Positions 36,553-47,774 of a stretch of DNA of 64,000 nt are shown here, piece by piece (position 1 is the stretch's first letter; every line of letters starts with the position of its first letter). This DNA comes from Chimonanthus salicifolius (Eukaryota > Streptophyta > Magnoliopsida > Laurales > Calycanthaceae). Under the pieces are notes generated by a model. The model searched no databases and was not told where the DNA came from. It was given only the letters and a program-made list of their open reading frames with translations. The stretch covers positions 33,481,708-33,545,707 of the forward strand of contig CM023532.1 in the NCBI GenBank assembly GCA_013350335.1, read 5' to 3'. The translations under genes and the position numbers were made by a program.

Positions 36553-36761
36553 AAAATGAATAAATAAATGAATTTAATGATAATAAATGTGTATTCAATA
36601 ATTTTGTTTGTAGACTTTAATTTATTATGGGGTATCTTCACTTTGTAATATTCCACTTGAATGCATGAATGGCAAGATTGAGGGATATTTTTAGTGTTCA
36701 CTTATGAATGAACCCAAGTTTCTTTGACTATCATTTTCATATTCATAAAGCTACTCAGGTG

Positions 36762-36781
36762 TTTATATATATATATATATA
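36762..36781 (+). promoter_or_regulatory. TATA box of the IDA-like peptide gene
   Basis: A TTTATATATATATATATATA run ends about 100 bp before the ATG at 36884. A start of transcription near 36810 would leave a 5' UTR of about 70-75 bp. Because it is also a TA microsatellite, its length may vary between individuals. Confidence 0.6.
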
Positions 36782-36883
36782 GATAAAGAACGCATCGAGA
36801 TTTGAGATCCTCAATTGCCTCTTTCCCTCCTCTTCTTGCACTGATACAACTCAACAAATGCATCACCACCCAAACCCTAACTC

Positions 36884-37228
36884 ATGGGTTTCAACATCTT
36901 CTTGGGCTTTTGGGCCTGTCTCTTCTTCTTCCTTCTCATCTTCTCCTCCTTCCCTTCTCCTTCCTTTTCTCAACAAATCCATGGGAATGCTCCTCTGCGA
37001 GCTCCAAACCGATACCAATTGTTAAAGATCAAGAACACAAGGCCATTCTCTTTGAATGAAGAGTTCAAGAAGAAACAGAGGAAGAAGAATGTCAAGAACA
37101 TGGATTCAAGGCCTTTCTCTGCCATGCTCCCAAAGGGTTTTGTCCCTCCTTCTGGGTCTTCTTCATGCCACAACGACTTCCCCAAGTCCATTAATTTCTA
37201 CTGTGATGAGTCTGCAACAAACCCTTAA
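36884..37228 (+). CDS. small secreted-peptide precursor, IDA-like (divergent)
   Basis: Single-exon ORF of 114 codons. Residues 1-29 form a strong signal peptide (MGFNIFLGFWACLFFFLLIF, then SSFPSPSFS). A basic middle stretch, FKKKQRKKNVKN (61-72), could carry a processing site. The conserved-looking core is at residues 78-98: FSAMLPKGFVPPSGSSSCHND. This resembles the extended PIP motif of INFLORESCENCE DEFICIENT IN ABSCISSION (LPKG, PPS, then a final HN), but the PSKRHN end of IDA is replaced by SSSCHN and a 15-residue tail follows. IDA peptides are apoplastic ligands of HAESA-type receptor kinases controlling cell separation (known). The same role here is inferred, and the changed C-terminus may mean a different receptor. 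A good TATA box lies upstream. Other secreted-peptide families are the alternative. Confidence 0.6.
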   Translation: MGFNIFLGFWACLFFFLLIFSSFPSPSFSQQIHGNAPLRAPNRYQLLKIKNTRPFSLNEEFKKKQRKKNVKNMDSRPFSAMLPKGFVPPSGSSSCHNDFPKSINFYCDESATNP

Positions 37229-39029
37229 GACCCAGTTCGCTTTCATAAACCTTTTCTTTCTCTGTTTCTTACATAATTTTTTTTCTTCTTTTGGTGAAGA
37301 AAGAATAGAAGGAGAGAAGGTTCTTGTCATGGGTTTTCTTTTTCTCTCTCTTAATCACATTGGATATATAGAAGGTATTTGGTAAGGATTTTTCTTCTTG
37401 TTTCTGTTGTTGTTTCAGGCTACTCTTTGAAAGGTAGCTTTGAATTTGTAAAGTTAAATTGTTGTTCATGTAACAGTGGATAATAAGATAGATTGTCTTG
37501 TGGAGATCATATACCCTTTTTTTGTTCTCTTTAATCTTTATTTCTCACATTTTGTTCTACTTACAAATGATTATATCTTCCATCTTCAGCTCTCACATAC
37601 TCTAATATTCAATTGTTTTAAGTTAGAAAATGATTTATGTATAATGGGTTTTCCTAGAAATATCAAGGATCTTCCAATATGTCTTCATTCTCTCATGTGA
37701 TCATCAATCCATCGACTTTCATTCAAAAGATATTTTTACACGTTGTCATCATCTAAGTAATTTATTCCATCAAACTGTTTATCTATTTAACGCTCATGGG
37801 TTTCGATAAAATTTCAATAGTATTTTTTAATTATTTAAATAATATATACTTAATATAATCTTATACTTTTGTTGTATATCGAAAACCTGTAAAATTTGCA
37901 TCCAACTGTTCAAAATGTCATATTGGTCCATCATTGGATGGGTTAGACATGTATGGTAGCATGAGAAAGAAGAAACCTTTAATGGTATGCATTGAGATTG
38001 AAGGTTTGGTAACCTTGGACCAAGTTATCTAATGGGCAGGGCCCATTTTATGCAAATGTTGGATTTGGTTTGCATGTGGCATATTTGGGTGGAGCCCCCT
38101 AACAAAATTTATTAGTGTTTTGCTACATTCTTATTGATTATTTCTTATGATTCTATTTTCACAGTAAAAAAATAAAAAAGTATTTATTGGTTGACAACTT
38201 GACATAAGTTAATGGAAGGAAAGCATGTGGGTCTGCATCGTTTGGAGGGTTTTGGCGTTTCTACTTTCTACTTTGTGGTCTTGAGGATTGGTTAGATTTG
38301 CTTAGCGTACACTCCATGCATAGATGGCTCCCTCAACGATGTGTTTTATATTAAAAAAAATCTAAAATAGTTTTTTTTTTGTAAAATTTGATATTGAGAA
38401 TTTTATTTACCACACACATAGCAATATAAAAAAATACAGTAAAGAGAAATCAAGAAAAGAGAAGGAACCACAATATAGAGATTTTAAGTGTTTCTTTTTC
38501 AATACGTTTAGAGGTTCAAACCGACTACAATGCTCAAAGGCAGTGAATCGGTTCAAAATGACCATATATACTGCCGTATAGGGTTTACATAAAATGCCAT
38601 AAGAAGCCGTGGTTCCTAAATTAAGTTGATCAGATCAACAATCTCTAATAATCAAACTCTATAGAGCCTAACAACAATCATCTATCCAAAACACCTTTAG
38701 AAAGTCTGCTAACAAAGTTTCACCTGTCTAACTCTTTCATTTTTAAAGCCTTTTTATAATAATTTCTTGTAAGTCATATTTTCTATTTTTATGGTTCATT
38801 GCTTCTTGAAAAGAATTTAACTATTCAAAAAGTTATTTACAGCTGTTTGGAGTAAAAGATTTAATTCAAATTCAATTCCTATGTCTCTCGTCTCAGTGGA
38901 CTTTGGAATAAACTACAAAACTCGATTATTTCCTATGTCACTCCAAATACAATTAGAAAATTTCTTTATTGGGGTAGTTTACAAGTGTGAATATTTCTTA
39001 AAAAAAAAATATAAAGATCAGAGAAATAA

Positions 39030-39125
39030 ATCTCAGGAGGCCGATACAATATATATCGGCCGAGATTTCAGAAATTGGCTAATATCGGTCGATAAAGGTG
39101 GTTATATATGTATACGGAGATTTAA
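39030..39125. repeat. dispersed CGGCCGA/ATATCGG repeat
   Basis: GAGGCCGATACAATATATATCGGCCGAGATTT, shown here only as overlapping words (GAGGCCGATACA, TATATCGGCCGAGA), is followed by CTAATATCGGTCGATAAAGGTGG. The antisense text is found at 56355-56495, including CCACCTTTATCGACAGATA and GGCCGATATCTC. Confidence 0.65.
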
Positions 39126-39664
39126 ATCCATGATAGAGACACTTTTAAGGAAATTTATAGGGACACTTTTCTTTAGGGAATTTATGTTATAGTGATTTTT
39201 CATAAAAAAAAATTGTCAAATGGTAAAATAGAAGAAACAAGAAAAGGAAGAACATTAACGGGCAAAATCTAATTTGATTCCTTTCTTAGGGAAGACTCTT
39301 ACTATGAAAAGTCCAACATGGACCACTTGGTAACTTTTTGAGACACATGGACCATTTGAGTTTTTACTTTTTACAATACTTGGATAAGTAAGATTTTATC
39401 TTGGCTGTTATAATAATATATTGACATAAATTACAATTTGATTAATTACTCTTATTTTTATTCGAATATATCATTAATTGAGAAGGCAAAAGTATCATCA
39501 TCTTGGACTCTATGACTCATTTATGTCAAATTTCACCAAATTCGGAGATTTCAAATGTAAATTGGGATGATATAGAAATTTTGGGCAACATAGGCTTCAA
39601 AATATGATCAAAATTTTGGTGATACATGAAATGTCGGACTTCTAATGGGCCTGAAATTTTTAGG

Positions 39665-39870
39665 TTTGGTTTTTTTTTATTTTTTATGATCAAGGTGGTC
39701 AGAGTCCAAACCTCTTAGAGCACTCTATTAATCTTCAAGTCATGTGCAAGCTTTCTTACATATATATACTGTGTAATTTTACAGAAAATGACCTTTTAAA
39801 ATAGATTGGAAATCAAACTCAAGACACCTGCTTCTTGAGGCAGATTCCTTGGCCATAACTCCTAACCCCT
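39665..39870 (-). mobile_element. SINE-like element, family D, antisense
   Basis: On the minus strand GTTATGGCCAAGGAATCTGCC (box A-like, resembling the GGCCGAGTGG part of Leu/Ser tRNAs) is followed by GTCTTGAGTTTGATTTCC (box B-like). The rest is a body of about 130 bp with TCTGACCACCTTGATCATAAAAAAT. Only one copy was noticed, so this call is weaker than families A-C. Confidence 0.4.
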
Positions 39871-40472
39871 TTGAGTTACAAAAATAATCATCAACAGGTT
39901 TAGTCCAATTTGGACTTTAGATTTTTATTTTTAAATAAATAAATTTTAGCTAAAATAGGCCAAATTTTGGCACTATTGGAAATATGGAGTTTCCCCTCCA
40001 ATTTTTTTTTAGACACAGCAGATGATGGATGTGATTTTTTGTTAATTAGGTGAAAGAAAGAAAGGTGAAACATGTGATTGGTTGTTAATTAGGTGATTTA
40101 GAAACAATGGTCTAATCACTTGAGATTAAGAACATTAGAACCCAAAAAGGGCAAGGACCCCATCTAATTCAAATTTCAAAAGTAATCAACGGCAGTCAAC
40201 TGGTCTTGATAACATTCTAGTAAGACCCAAAAATTAAGGACATTAATATATATTAAGCAACTAGATTAGGCTTGTGCACTGATTTCTAAATTAAGATAAT
40301 TGATGATGATGATGGTATATAAGGTTGAGATTAGATAAAAGGAAATATATTAAGGGTCCTTTGCATAAAAAAGTAAAAATTGTACATACCATCATTCAAA
40401 ATCTTCTAGTCCCCCTCCTCAAGGTTTGACCAATAATGGCTAACAAAATATTAGATAGATATAAGGGTGCTC

Positions 40473-40767
40473 ATTCTAACACGGACATACTCTTTTAAGA
40501 GACAAATTTTAGTGAATTTGCCACTTTGCCCCTCATCCATCTGTAGAAATCGATTCACTTTCCAGTGAATCGGTTCACTCATTGGTGTACCGGTCGGTGC
40601 ATTGATTTGGACTCTTTCCATTTCTAAGTGAATTGGTTCACTCATCGGTTCACCGGACAAGTGAACCGTTTAACTGGAAAGTGAACCGATTTCTGCAGAT
40701 AGATAAAAGACAAAGTGAAAAATCTGAAAAATCCGTGCATCCTAAAAGAGTTTTTCCATGTTAGGAT
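40473..40767. mobile_element. MITE with ~25-bp terminal inverted repeats and GTGAACCGATTCACT interior
   Basis: The left end ATTCTAACACGGACATACTC pairs with the right end, whose reverse complement is ATCCTAACATGGAAAAACTC. Inside, ATCTGTAGAAATCGATTCAC near 40540 pairs with GTGAACCGATTTCTGCAGAT near 40682, and copies of GTGAATCGGTTCACTCAT lie between. Almost the whole 295 bp can fold into one hairpin. It lies about 200 bp beyond the 3' end of the SOUL coding sequence. No ORF. Confidence 0.75.
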
Positions 40768-40972
40768 AAACTTGAGGAAAAAAACACTTCAGCATTAAAC
40801 TTGAAAGGTAATCTCATAAAAGGTAATTAGCATTTAATCTATGTTTTCTTTGGTACAAATCACCTATAAACTGCACCATTACATCAAAACAAAGATTGAC
40901 ATTAACAGCAGACCTTCAAGTTCGGATTCCCTAATCTTATTCTACCATCTTAATTATTTTGGTAAATCATTT

Positions 40973-43201
40973 TTAAGCTGCATCAGTATCATTCATGGTA
41001 AACATCATCCATATCTCATTGACTCTATTTTCAAACTCGAATGGCGAATTATACTGTGCGACTATGTATGCCGATGTTGGATCAGCCGTCCGGCCCTTTT
41101 CAACTGCAGAAGACCAGCCGGTGCCAATAAGACTGTCGTGCAATGCGGCGGCCTCCTGCGCAATTTCAGAATCCTTCACAAAACCAGAAAATTGTCTCAC
41201 AGCTGCATATTTAAGGCCCCATTTCTGGGTATGGATGTTTTTCGCCGGCGGGGGATGAGCTTGGTTTTCAGCTGGTAAATAGAAGCTTACAACAAATGAA
41301 GATTCACAGAAGGGTCCATCGCTCGGCGCAACTTGTGTGATCACCGGAGCAGTCATCTCTATCTTCTTGTTATACTCATTCTTTCCTTGAATGTAATCAA
41401 ATAACCTGACAGAGAGCATTAGAATTAGGATTAACTACGTAAATCACAAATTTATCAAAAAAAATATATTGTAAGATTTTTAAAATATCGGCTATATATA
41501 TAGCCCAAGAGAATCTGGCCCAGGTAACTAGTACAGCCATTCATGTATTTTTATCCTCTACCTGAAAATGAGATCAGCAATCAATTATTCAGAAAAGTAT
41601 TTCTCAAATCTTAGTTTAGATTGAATAAAAAAAGAACTATTTATCTGTTGTCACTGATTTACTAGACGAGGGATGGGTGGCTCAGGCCAGGTTGAGGTGA
41701 GCCAGAATCAGGGCCCAACCTACTTAACCCAGAGCCCAGTACATGGTTCAGAAGCGGGCCGATTAGTAAGCCCATTACTGTCCCCCTGCTACCAAATTTC
41801 TCTTCCTAAGGTGACCATTAAATGAACTAGAGGCACCCATCATCTTAAGGTGGATAGGAAAACCAGGGCTTGGGGCTTTAAACAAGAATTGGGTCTATTT
41901 GTGAAAACCCACAAGATCCAATAGTTCACTCCAGGTCCCAAGACTCAATGGACCCAAATATTGATGACATCTCTCTAATACCTTACATCATTCTATATTA
42001 CAATATTTTTTACCATAATTATTTGTAACCTGGGCTATAATCTGATCCAGACCCAGAGTTAATGAATGGTAAGAGTCCAGTTCAAACTGGACGTAGCCAC
42101 GAGCCCACGGCCCATCAAGTACAATGACCTTTTTCATTCCTTATTATCACTCCACAAGTGTAAAATCAGCTATTTGAGCAGAATTAATACTTCATATTGA
42201 TGCTAGTCACTTCATCTAATAAAATAATTGTGAATTAATCACTCAATTTAAATCCAATCATATATTCATATATTTCATAAACTTCAATGGCAAGAATAGT
42301 AATAGTCAAAAGAGCTATTTTTTTTTTTTTTAAATCTTTTAGTATTAGAATGTCCACCTATTGTCCTATTTGATGGCTTTTAAATTGTTTATACATGAAC
42401 ATCTTTCGAAGATTAATCAGGTGTCTAAGAGGGTTGAACACCTTCATCATTAATAAAAGGTTTTCTATCACAAAATAACGCTGCAACTTTGGCCAGGCCA
42501 GGCTGGTTTAAAGCTTTCCTGAATGCCAGCTCGAATTACAGGACGTTCATGTACTGGGCATGAGTTGACCCACCCAAAACTCAATTTTAGGCCCGATAGT
42601 TGGCCCAAAAAATGAATCTGATTCAAGCCCAGGTTAACTCAAATCTAATGTTTTGATTTTTAATTCGAGTTTGAGTTAGACACAACCCACCATCCTTATT
42701 GGGGAACTGCCACTAAAAATACGTGTTGATATGTAGTGGTGTTACGCCTCTATTTATGCAATATATCTTATATAATTTCTTTCTCTTACGAATTTACACT
42801 AAAATTATACTATAACAGCCGAATTTATACTATAAAATTATACTAGAATTTCACAACTTCGTTACCCAAGTTGTGGAGAAAGAGAAAGAGAAAGGAGAAG
42901 GAAGTTTGAAGTCTTACTGTAGAAAAGCAGTTCTGGTGGCTTCAACGAAGGACATGTCTTGGATTGCAGAAGTAGAAGACCACATGGAAGAATTGTATCT
43001 CCTGATTTCGAATCCATTTCCTGTATGGATCACATCCCATTTCGGGCACTCGATCCGATTACATGTGGGTGGAAAATTGCCAGACTTCTTCTCCCTTTCG
43101 ATCTCAACCAGCGGCGGAAGAGACTCTGGTACTCTTGAAGAAGCAAAAGTAAAGAGAGAAAGGATGATTAGAAAGGACAACTTAAAGAGGTTAGAACCCA
43201 T
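40973..43201 (-). CDS. SOUL haem-binding family protein, secretory type
   Basis: Two exons on the minus strand, 43201-42918 and 41405-40973, joined through a 1.5-kb GT-AG intron that splits a Gln codon; 238 codons. Residues 1-22 are a signal peptide (MGSNLFKLSFLIILSLFTFASS), so the product enters the secretory route. The SOUL/HBP domain covers about residues 45-238, with CNRIECPKWDVIHTGNGFEI at its start, then IRRYNSSMW, LFDYIQGKNEYNKKIEMTAPV spanning the exon junction region, and a C-terminal EFENRVNEIW. These follow Arabidopsis AT1G17100 closely as I remember it. SOUL proteins bind haem or porphyrins reversibly (known); the exact plant role is unsettled. No histidine ligand can be assigned from sequence alone. 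A TATA box lies 65 bp upstream. The reading frame is intact. Confidence 0.92.
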
Positions 43202-43265
43202 GATTTCTTCCTTTCTTTCTTTCTTCTCTCTTTCTTAATGTCTAAAGCATATACACAGAAACTGT

Positions 43266-43273
43266 TTATATAA
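43266..43273 (-). promoter_or_regulatory. TATA box of the SOUL gene
   Basis: TTATATAA sits about 65 bp upstream of the ATG at 43201 on the minus strand. A start near 43235 would give a 5' UTR of about 35 bp. Runs of GAAAG/CTTTC fill the space between. Confidence 0.6.
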
Positions 43274-43274
43274 G

Positions 43275-44662
43275 CATGCAAAGAAGTGCAGAAGATCAGA
43301 GAGAAAGGTAGAAGAAGGGAAGAAGAGGGTATTTTGGTAATATTCTCAGGATGAGAATACTGAGGAATGGCTATTAGAATGCCACGTGTCCAAACTTATC
43401 TCTGTGGTTCCTAAAAACTGAGCCAACTTGCCCAGGTAAAATATCCTCCTCCATCAAGACTTCTCCGCTCTCGGTAAAATATAAAAAATATCCTTAAATA
43501 GTTGTATATAAAATTTTATTTTCATATATTTAAAAATGACTAATTCATATATAAAAATCTAAAAAGTCAAAATTATATATTTAAATGATTAATTGAAGAC
43601 AACATTTTATATATTTTGTAAATATTTATTTAATACACTTAATTATAAAAATCTATAATTTATTTAATAAAAATCTGATGAAAGCGACTCATTTGAAAAA
43701 TCTTATTAATCAAACTCTTAACAAAAGCTATCTCCATCCACATAGAAGTTCCATTAAGATGAAAGAAACAATACAAATGAGACCCACTCTCCTTTCATGT
43801 CTCATGCAAAAAGTGTGTGGAAACTCATTTATTAATACCGGTGAGGGTATATTATTTGATCATTTAGTTGTATTTAGTTTAGAATTTGGAATAGAATACA
43901 ATATAAAATGGAATTAGTTTATATAGTTTGAATTTTTTTAAATAGAATAAAAAATCAACTATAAATAGTTAAGAATGAATTATTATGTAAATTAAATATA
44001 TTTGTATATTTTATAATTCTGTTTAAACATTTTAAATTGAAATAAAAGCTTACATTTATGTTTTTAACTTAATTTTACTCTTACCAAAACTATAAAAGAA
44101 AATTGACTTTAAAAAGGTATTTTCTAAAATGAATATCATTTTTCATTTAAATTTAGGACTAGTCTAAATTTATGTCAATTTTATTATTCTCATGTTAAAT
44201 TGAATCAACTGTTACCAGAATCGACTTTACCAAATTCTAAACCTAGGGTTCCAAACCATGGGTTCACCTCAAGTAGGACTGTTAATGGGCTGGGCTTTTA
44301 CTTATATAAAAGTATGATTTTACTTATTTTAACTAAGATTGAGTTCACTTATATTTCATCATATCTCTAATTATAATGATTAATTTTTTAATAATCATAA
44401 AATTTAAAAGCAAAAAAAAATAGACCATGTATACAGGTACGCGCTTGTATATGATGAAACCTGATCATTTCATCATTTGAGATTTATTTGGGCCGAATTT
44501 AGGAAGGAGTCCAAGCCTGAGTTTGAGCCCGGCCAAACCTGATCATTCGTGATTTATTTGGGCCGAATGTAGGCCCATGAACAGGCCCGACCTCAAGTTC
44601 CTACTCCCGAGTCCCAACAAAACCAGCTTCGAAAACTCGGAGTTCCCCAAAACTCTCACAGA
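43275..44662. other. intergenic between the divergent SOUL and nMAT4 genes
   Basis: This is a shared upstream region of about 1.4 kb for two divergently oriented genes. It is AT-rich for most of its length. From 44455 to 44590 a segment (CCTGATCATT...GATTTATTTGGGCCGAAT) is present twice, with GGCCCGACC-type words that also occur at 41690-42690 and 48190-48640. No TATA box is obvious for nMAT4. Confidence 0.5.
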
Positions 44663-46773
44663 ATGCGATTTCTTCCAACCTTGAAATGTCTTCATCTTCT
44701 TCCCGATTCTCTTCTTCTTATCAGTCCCTTCTCCACTCTCCTCTCTCACTCTCCCTTCCCTCCCCAACACCAGCAGCAGCAGCAGCAGAAGCAACAACAA
44801 CAAAAGCAGCAAGAGCAGCTGCAGCAAGATCCATATTCTCTCATGAAAGAAGACCCAATCCAGGTATGCTCTAATCTATGGGTCAAGGCCTTTTCAAACC
44901 CTAACCCCGCCCACCCCTTCTCCAATCTCACCGGATTCCTCAAGAAATTCGACATCTGGATCTTGGCCTACCAGCGCTCCTGTGCCCATTTCACCGGTTC
45001 TTTCCCCCCAAAAAACGCCATCCACTCTCCCACCCTCCACAGTCTCCTCTCCCTCCAAAACGCCGTCTTAAACGGCCTTTTCTCTTGGAACATGAAGACC
45101 CATCTCTTCATTCGCTCCCCGAATGAAAAACCCATGACCCGTTTAATCTCCAAGCGCAAGCTCATCGCCCTCCTCGAATCCGACGAGCCCCCGTTCCAGG
45201 ACTGGGTTGTTCAGGAGGTATTATTATTGATCCTGGAGCCAATTTTTGAGTCCCGGTTCTCACCCAAGTCCCATGCGTTCCGCCCTGGCCGGAATGCACA
45301 TACTGTTATCCGAACAATTCGGAGTAATTTTGCTGGGTATCTCTGGTTCTTGAAGGGGGACTTGAGTGGGATTTTTGAAAATGGCGATACAGATGTGTTG
45401 ATGGGTTGTGTGCAGAAGGGTGTTACTGATAAGAAGGTCTTGAATCTTATTAAGTCTGGACTTCGAACTCCACTTGTTGGAGTTCAGTTGTCGGAGGATG
45501 ACGAATTCAAAGACTACAAATTCAATAGAAAGAAAAAGATGAAGAAAAAGAAGAAGGGGAAAAGGAAGAAGAAACTGAAAGAAAATGAGCCAAAACCTGA
45601 CCCATATTGGTTGAGAACTTTCTTTAATTTTGCACCGGAAGAAGCACGGAAAGTTCCTCGCTATGGTAATTGTGGAATTCTGAGCCCTTTACTTGCCAAT
45701 ATATGTCTCAGTGAACTGGATTATATGATGGAGGATAAGATTGCCAAGTTCTTTCGGCCTTCTAATGTTCGATTCTATATGGAGGGAGTCAATCGATGAT
45801 GGTTGTCACAATCCTGCTTGGCCAGAGTTTGTTCCGTCGAGTGGGAAAGAGAAGACAAGGAAAATGGATTACATTCGATATGGAGCCTATATCTTGATTG
45901 CAATTCGAGGGCCAAGAGAGGATGCTGTGGAAGTCAGGAAAAATCTGATTGAATTTTGTGAAAGCAAGTATGGGCTAAGATTGGACAATACGAAGATAGA
46001 GATTGAACACATTTCCAGGGGGATACAGTTCTTGGATCATATAATATGTCGGCGAGTGATTCGTCCGACGTTGCGTTACACCGGTACAGGTGGGAAAATT
46101 GTGAGTGAGAGAGGTGTTGGGACATTGCTTTCTGTCACTGCATGTTTGCAACAATGTATTCGGCAATTCAGGAGGCTTGATTTTGTTAAAGGTGATAGAG
46201 ACCCTGAGCCATTACCATGCACTCCGATGCTCTATGCAGGCCAGGCACACACCAATGCTCAGATGAATAAGTTTCTTGAGACAATAGCAGATTGGTATAG
46301 GTATGCAGATAACCGCAAGAAAATTGTCGGGTTTTGTGCATATGTGATACGGAGCTCTCTGGCTAAGCTCTATGCTGCAAGGTATAGACTAAAGTCCCGT
46401 GCAAAGGTGTACAAGATTGCCTCACGGGATCTCAGTCATCCATTGAGAGAGAGTACTAGGAATAATGCACCAGAATATTCAGATCTTTTGAGGATGGGAC
46501 TTGTAGAGGCCATTGATGGCATTCAATTCTCTCACATGTCATTGATTCCATCCTGTGATTACACCCCATTCCGAAGGAACTGGGTACCTGATCATGAACG
46601 AGTGTTGCGTGAATATGTTAGGTTGCAAGATCCAAAATTCTTCTGTGACCTGCATAAATCAGTAAAACGGCAGGGCCTTGAGTTTGCCTCAGGATGACTT
46701 ATCAAAGATTGTATGGGACCATAAGGTTTTTGGGATTCGGGGTGATCAGTCCCATGGCAATGCCAAGCAATAG
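44663..46773 (+). CDS. nMAT4: nuclear-encoded group II intron maturase, nMAT4-like, with two single-base frameshifts
   Basis: Intronless maturase for splicing of organellar group II introns; nMAT4 acts on mitochondrial nad1 introns in Arabidopsis (known). The N-terminus (MRFLPTLKCLHLLPDSLLL, Ser-rich after it) suits a mitochondrial presequence and is followed by a Gln-rich tract. Then come DPIQVCSNLWVKAF, an RT-like region (HAFRPGRNAHTVIRTIRSNF; CGILSPLLANICLSELD) and a degenerate catalytic box (RYGAYILIAI in place of YxDD). Domain X has ADNRKKIVGFCAYVIRSSLA and KLYAARYRLKSRAKVYK. The frame moves at two places: near 45765-45772 (frame 2 to 3) and near 46680 (frame 3 to 1). Each is explained by one extra base. 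Family-like sequence continues across both sites, the last part reading LPQDDLSKIVWDHK to a stop at 46771. Either a young pseudogene or sequence error. nMAT3 is a less likely alternative. Confidence 0.85.
44768..44826 (+). repeat. CAG/CAA repeat coding a Gln-rich tract in nMAT4
   Basis: About 59 bp of CAG, CAA and AAG/AGG triplets give a Gln-rich stretch near residues 36-54, between the putative presequence and the conserved region. In another frame it gives poly-Ala. Such a tract is probably tolerated because it lies near the presequence cleavage region. Confidence 0.85.
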
Positions 46774-47394
46774 ATAATCTGTTACCAGATAACTACATTG
46801 ACTTGTATTCTAACACACAGTGTGCCATATTGGTGCATACAATTGTGAGAAATGTGGCTAATTGAATGAGATGATTGGAACTCATCTACTTATCTCAATC
46901 CAAGTGCTATTGATGCAACAGCATTGGAAAAAGATAGCTGCAAAGTCTGGAAAGAGTTCTTTCCTTGCCTGTATAATGGTGAAGACTCTCTTTGAAAACA
47001 AGAGGTCTGTGAAAAAGTGGTAGATGATGAAAAAGTTGTCCATCCTTGTTCTTATCAGTGGTTCTCCAGTTGTCCTTATCAAAGAGCTAATGAAAATGAA
47101 AAACAGATAAATTATCTCTGCAAAGTTCTCGTCCAGAAGTGTATGTGAAACTTGTGCAAAGCTGGCATTGGAAAGAACAGCAGGACGAGATCTGAACTAG
47201 AAGAGATCATGGAAATTCACTGGTTTTAATTGCAGTAGTTATGATTGTGTCCTCCTCGTTCTGCTTTTGGGTTGAGATATCCGCAGCTATTTGTTTGTGA
47301 AGTAAGAATTTCTTTATGAAATTTTACATTATATTGGTTACATTTGTTTTAGAGGAGAGAGATGATTTGGCTCGTGAGGAGTTATCTTTAAATT
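46774..47394. other. region downstream of nMAT4
   Basis: Probably 3' UTR and intergenic sequence. No coding signal beyond the nMAT4 stop is seen. ORFs of 60-66 codons are chance. Confidence 0.45.
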
Positions 47395-47531
47395 TAGAAG
47401 TTGTAAATATTTTTTTGTAATTTCGGAGTGGGAATATGTTCTTTTAGTTTTGTCGGGCTTCTCTTGGTCTGCTTTTTCCTCTTTATGTCTCCTTTTGATT
47501 TAATGAAGTTATCTTTAAAAGAAAAAAAAAA
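47395..47531 (+). mobile_element. L1-type LINE 3' end fragment
   Basis: TTTTGTCGGGCTTCTCTTGG, then TTTCCTCTTTATG, TTTGATTTAATGAAGTTATC and a poly-A run match the 3' UTR style of the LINE on the minus strand at 52006-52320 (GTTGTCGGGCTTTTTC...TTATTAATATAGTTACC, A-run). No coding part is left. Confidence 0.55.
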
Positions 47532-47774
47532 TTGCTGTGTTCGGAGATACTTCAATAACAATTCTTTTTTCTTTTCTTTTTTCTAATATGTTGAGAGAGC
47601 TGTCGTGAATCTAATATGTTGATCAGGCAGCTGGATGCTTTGGTGTTCTGCCCTGGAGTTGGCTAAGTAAAGCCACCTTGAATTGAACATTACTCTCAAG
47701 TCTCAACAATCTCAAAGCTTGGAACCTCAAATTATTTTATGATTGATGTTTGTTTCCTTGGTTTTTGGGTTATC

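Larger units (their letters stand above)
34817..36761. other. intergenic between the MITE and the peptide gene
   Basis: No gene seen. It holds the inverted-repeat element at 35345-35554 and the SINE at 36378-36552. The 102-codon frame at 35522-35830 has no recognisable domain and ends in a GAA/AGA microsatellite, so it is left out as a gene. Confidence 0.5.
37229..40472. other. intergenic between the peptide gene and the SOUL gene
   Basis: No further gene seen. It contains the probable 3' UTR of the peptide gene up to about 37500, a CGGCCGAT-type repeat at 39030-39125 and a SINE-like element at 39665-39870. The 103-codon frame at 38881 runs through the repeat and is not treated as a gene. 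Confidence 0.5.

Noticed and set aside
38881..39192. 103-codon plus-strand ORF
   Set aside because: It runs through the CGGCCGAT-type dispersed repeat and has no recognisable protein features.
40995..41278. Plus-strand ORFs of 87 and 145 codons over the SOUL locus
   Set aside because: Antisense shadows of SOUL exon 2; the minus-strand protein is a clear family member.
44686..44874. Ser/Ala-rich 62-codon ORF overlapping the start of nMAT4, which looks like an organelle presequence
   Set aside because: It is in a different frame from the conserved maturase sequence, and the poly-Ala comes from the CAG repeat. The frame starting at 44663 joins the conserved region directly and already has a suitable presequence.
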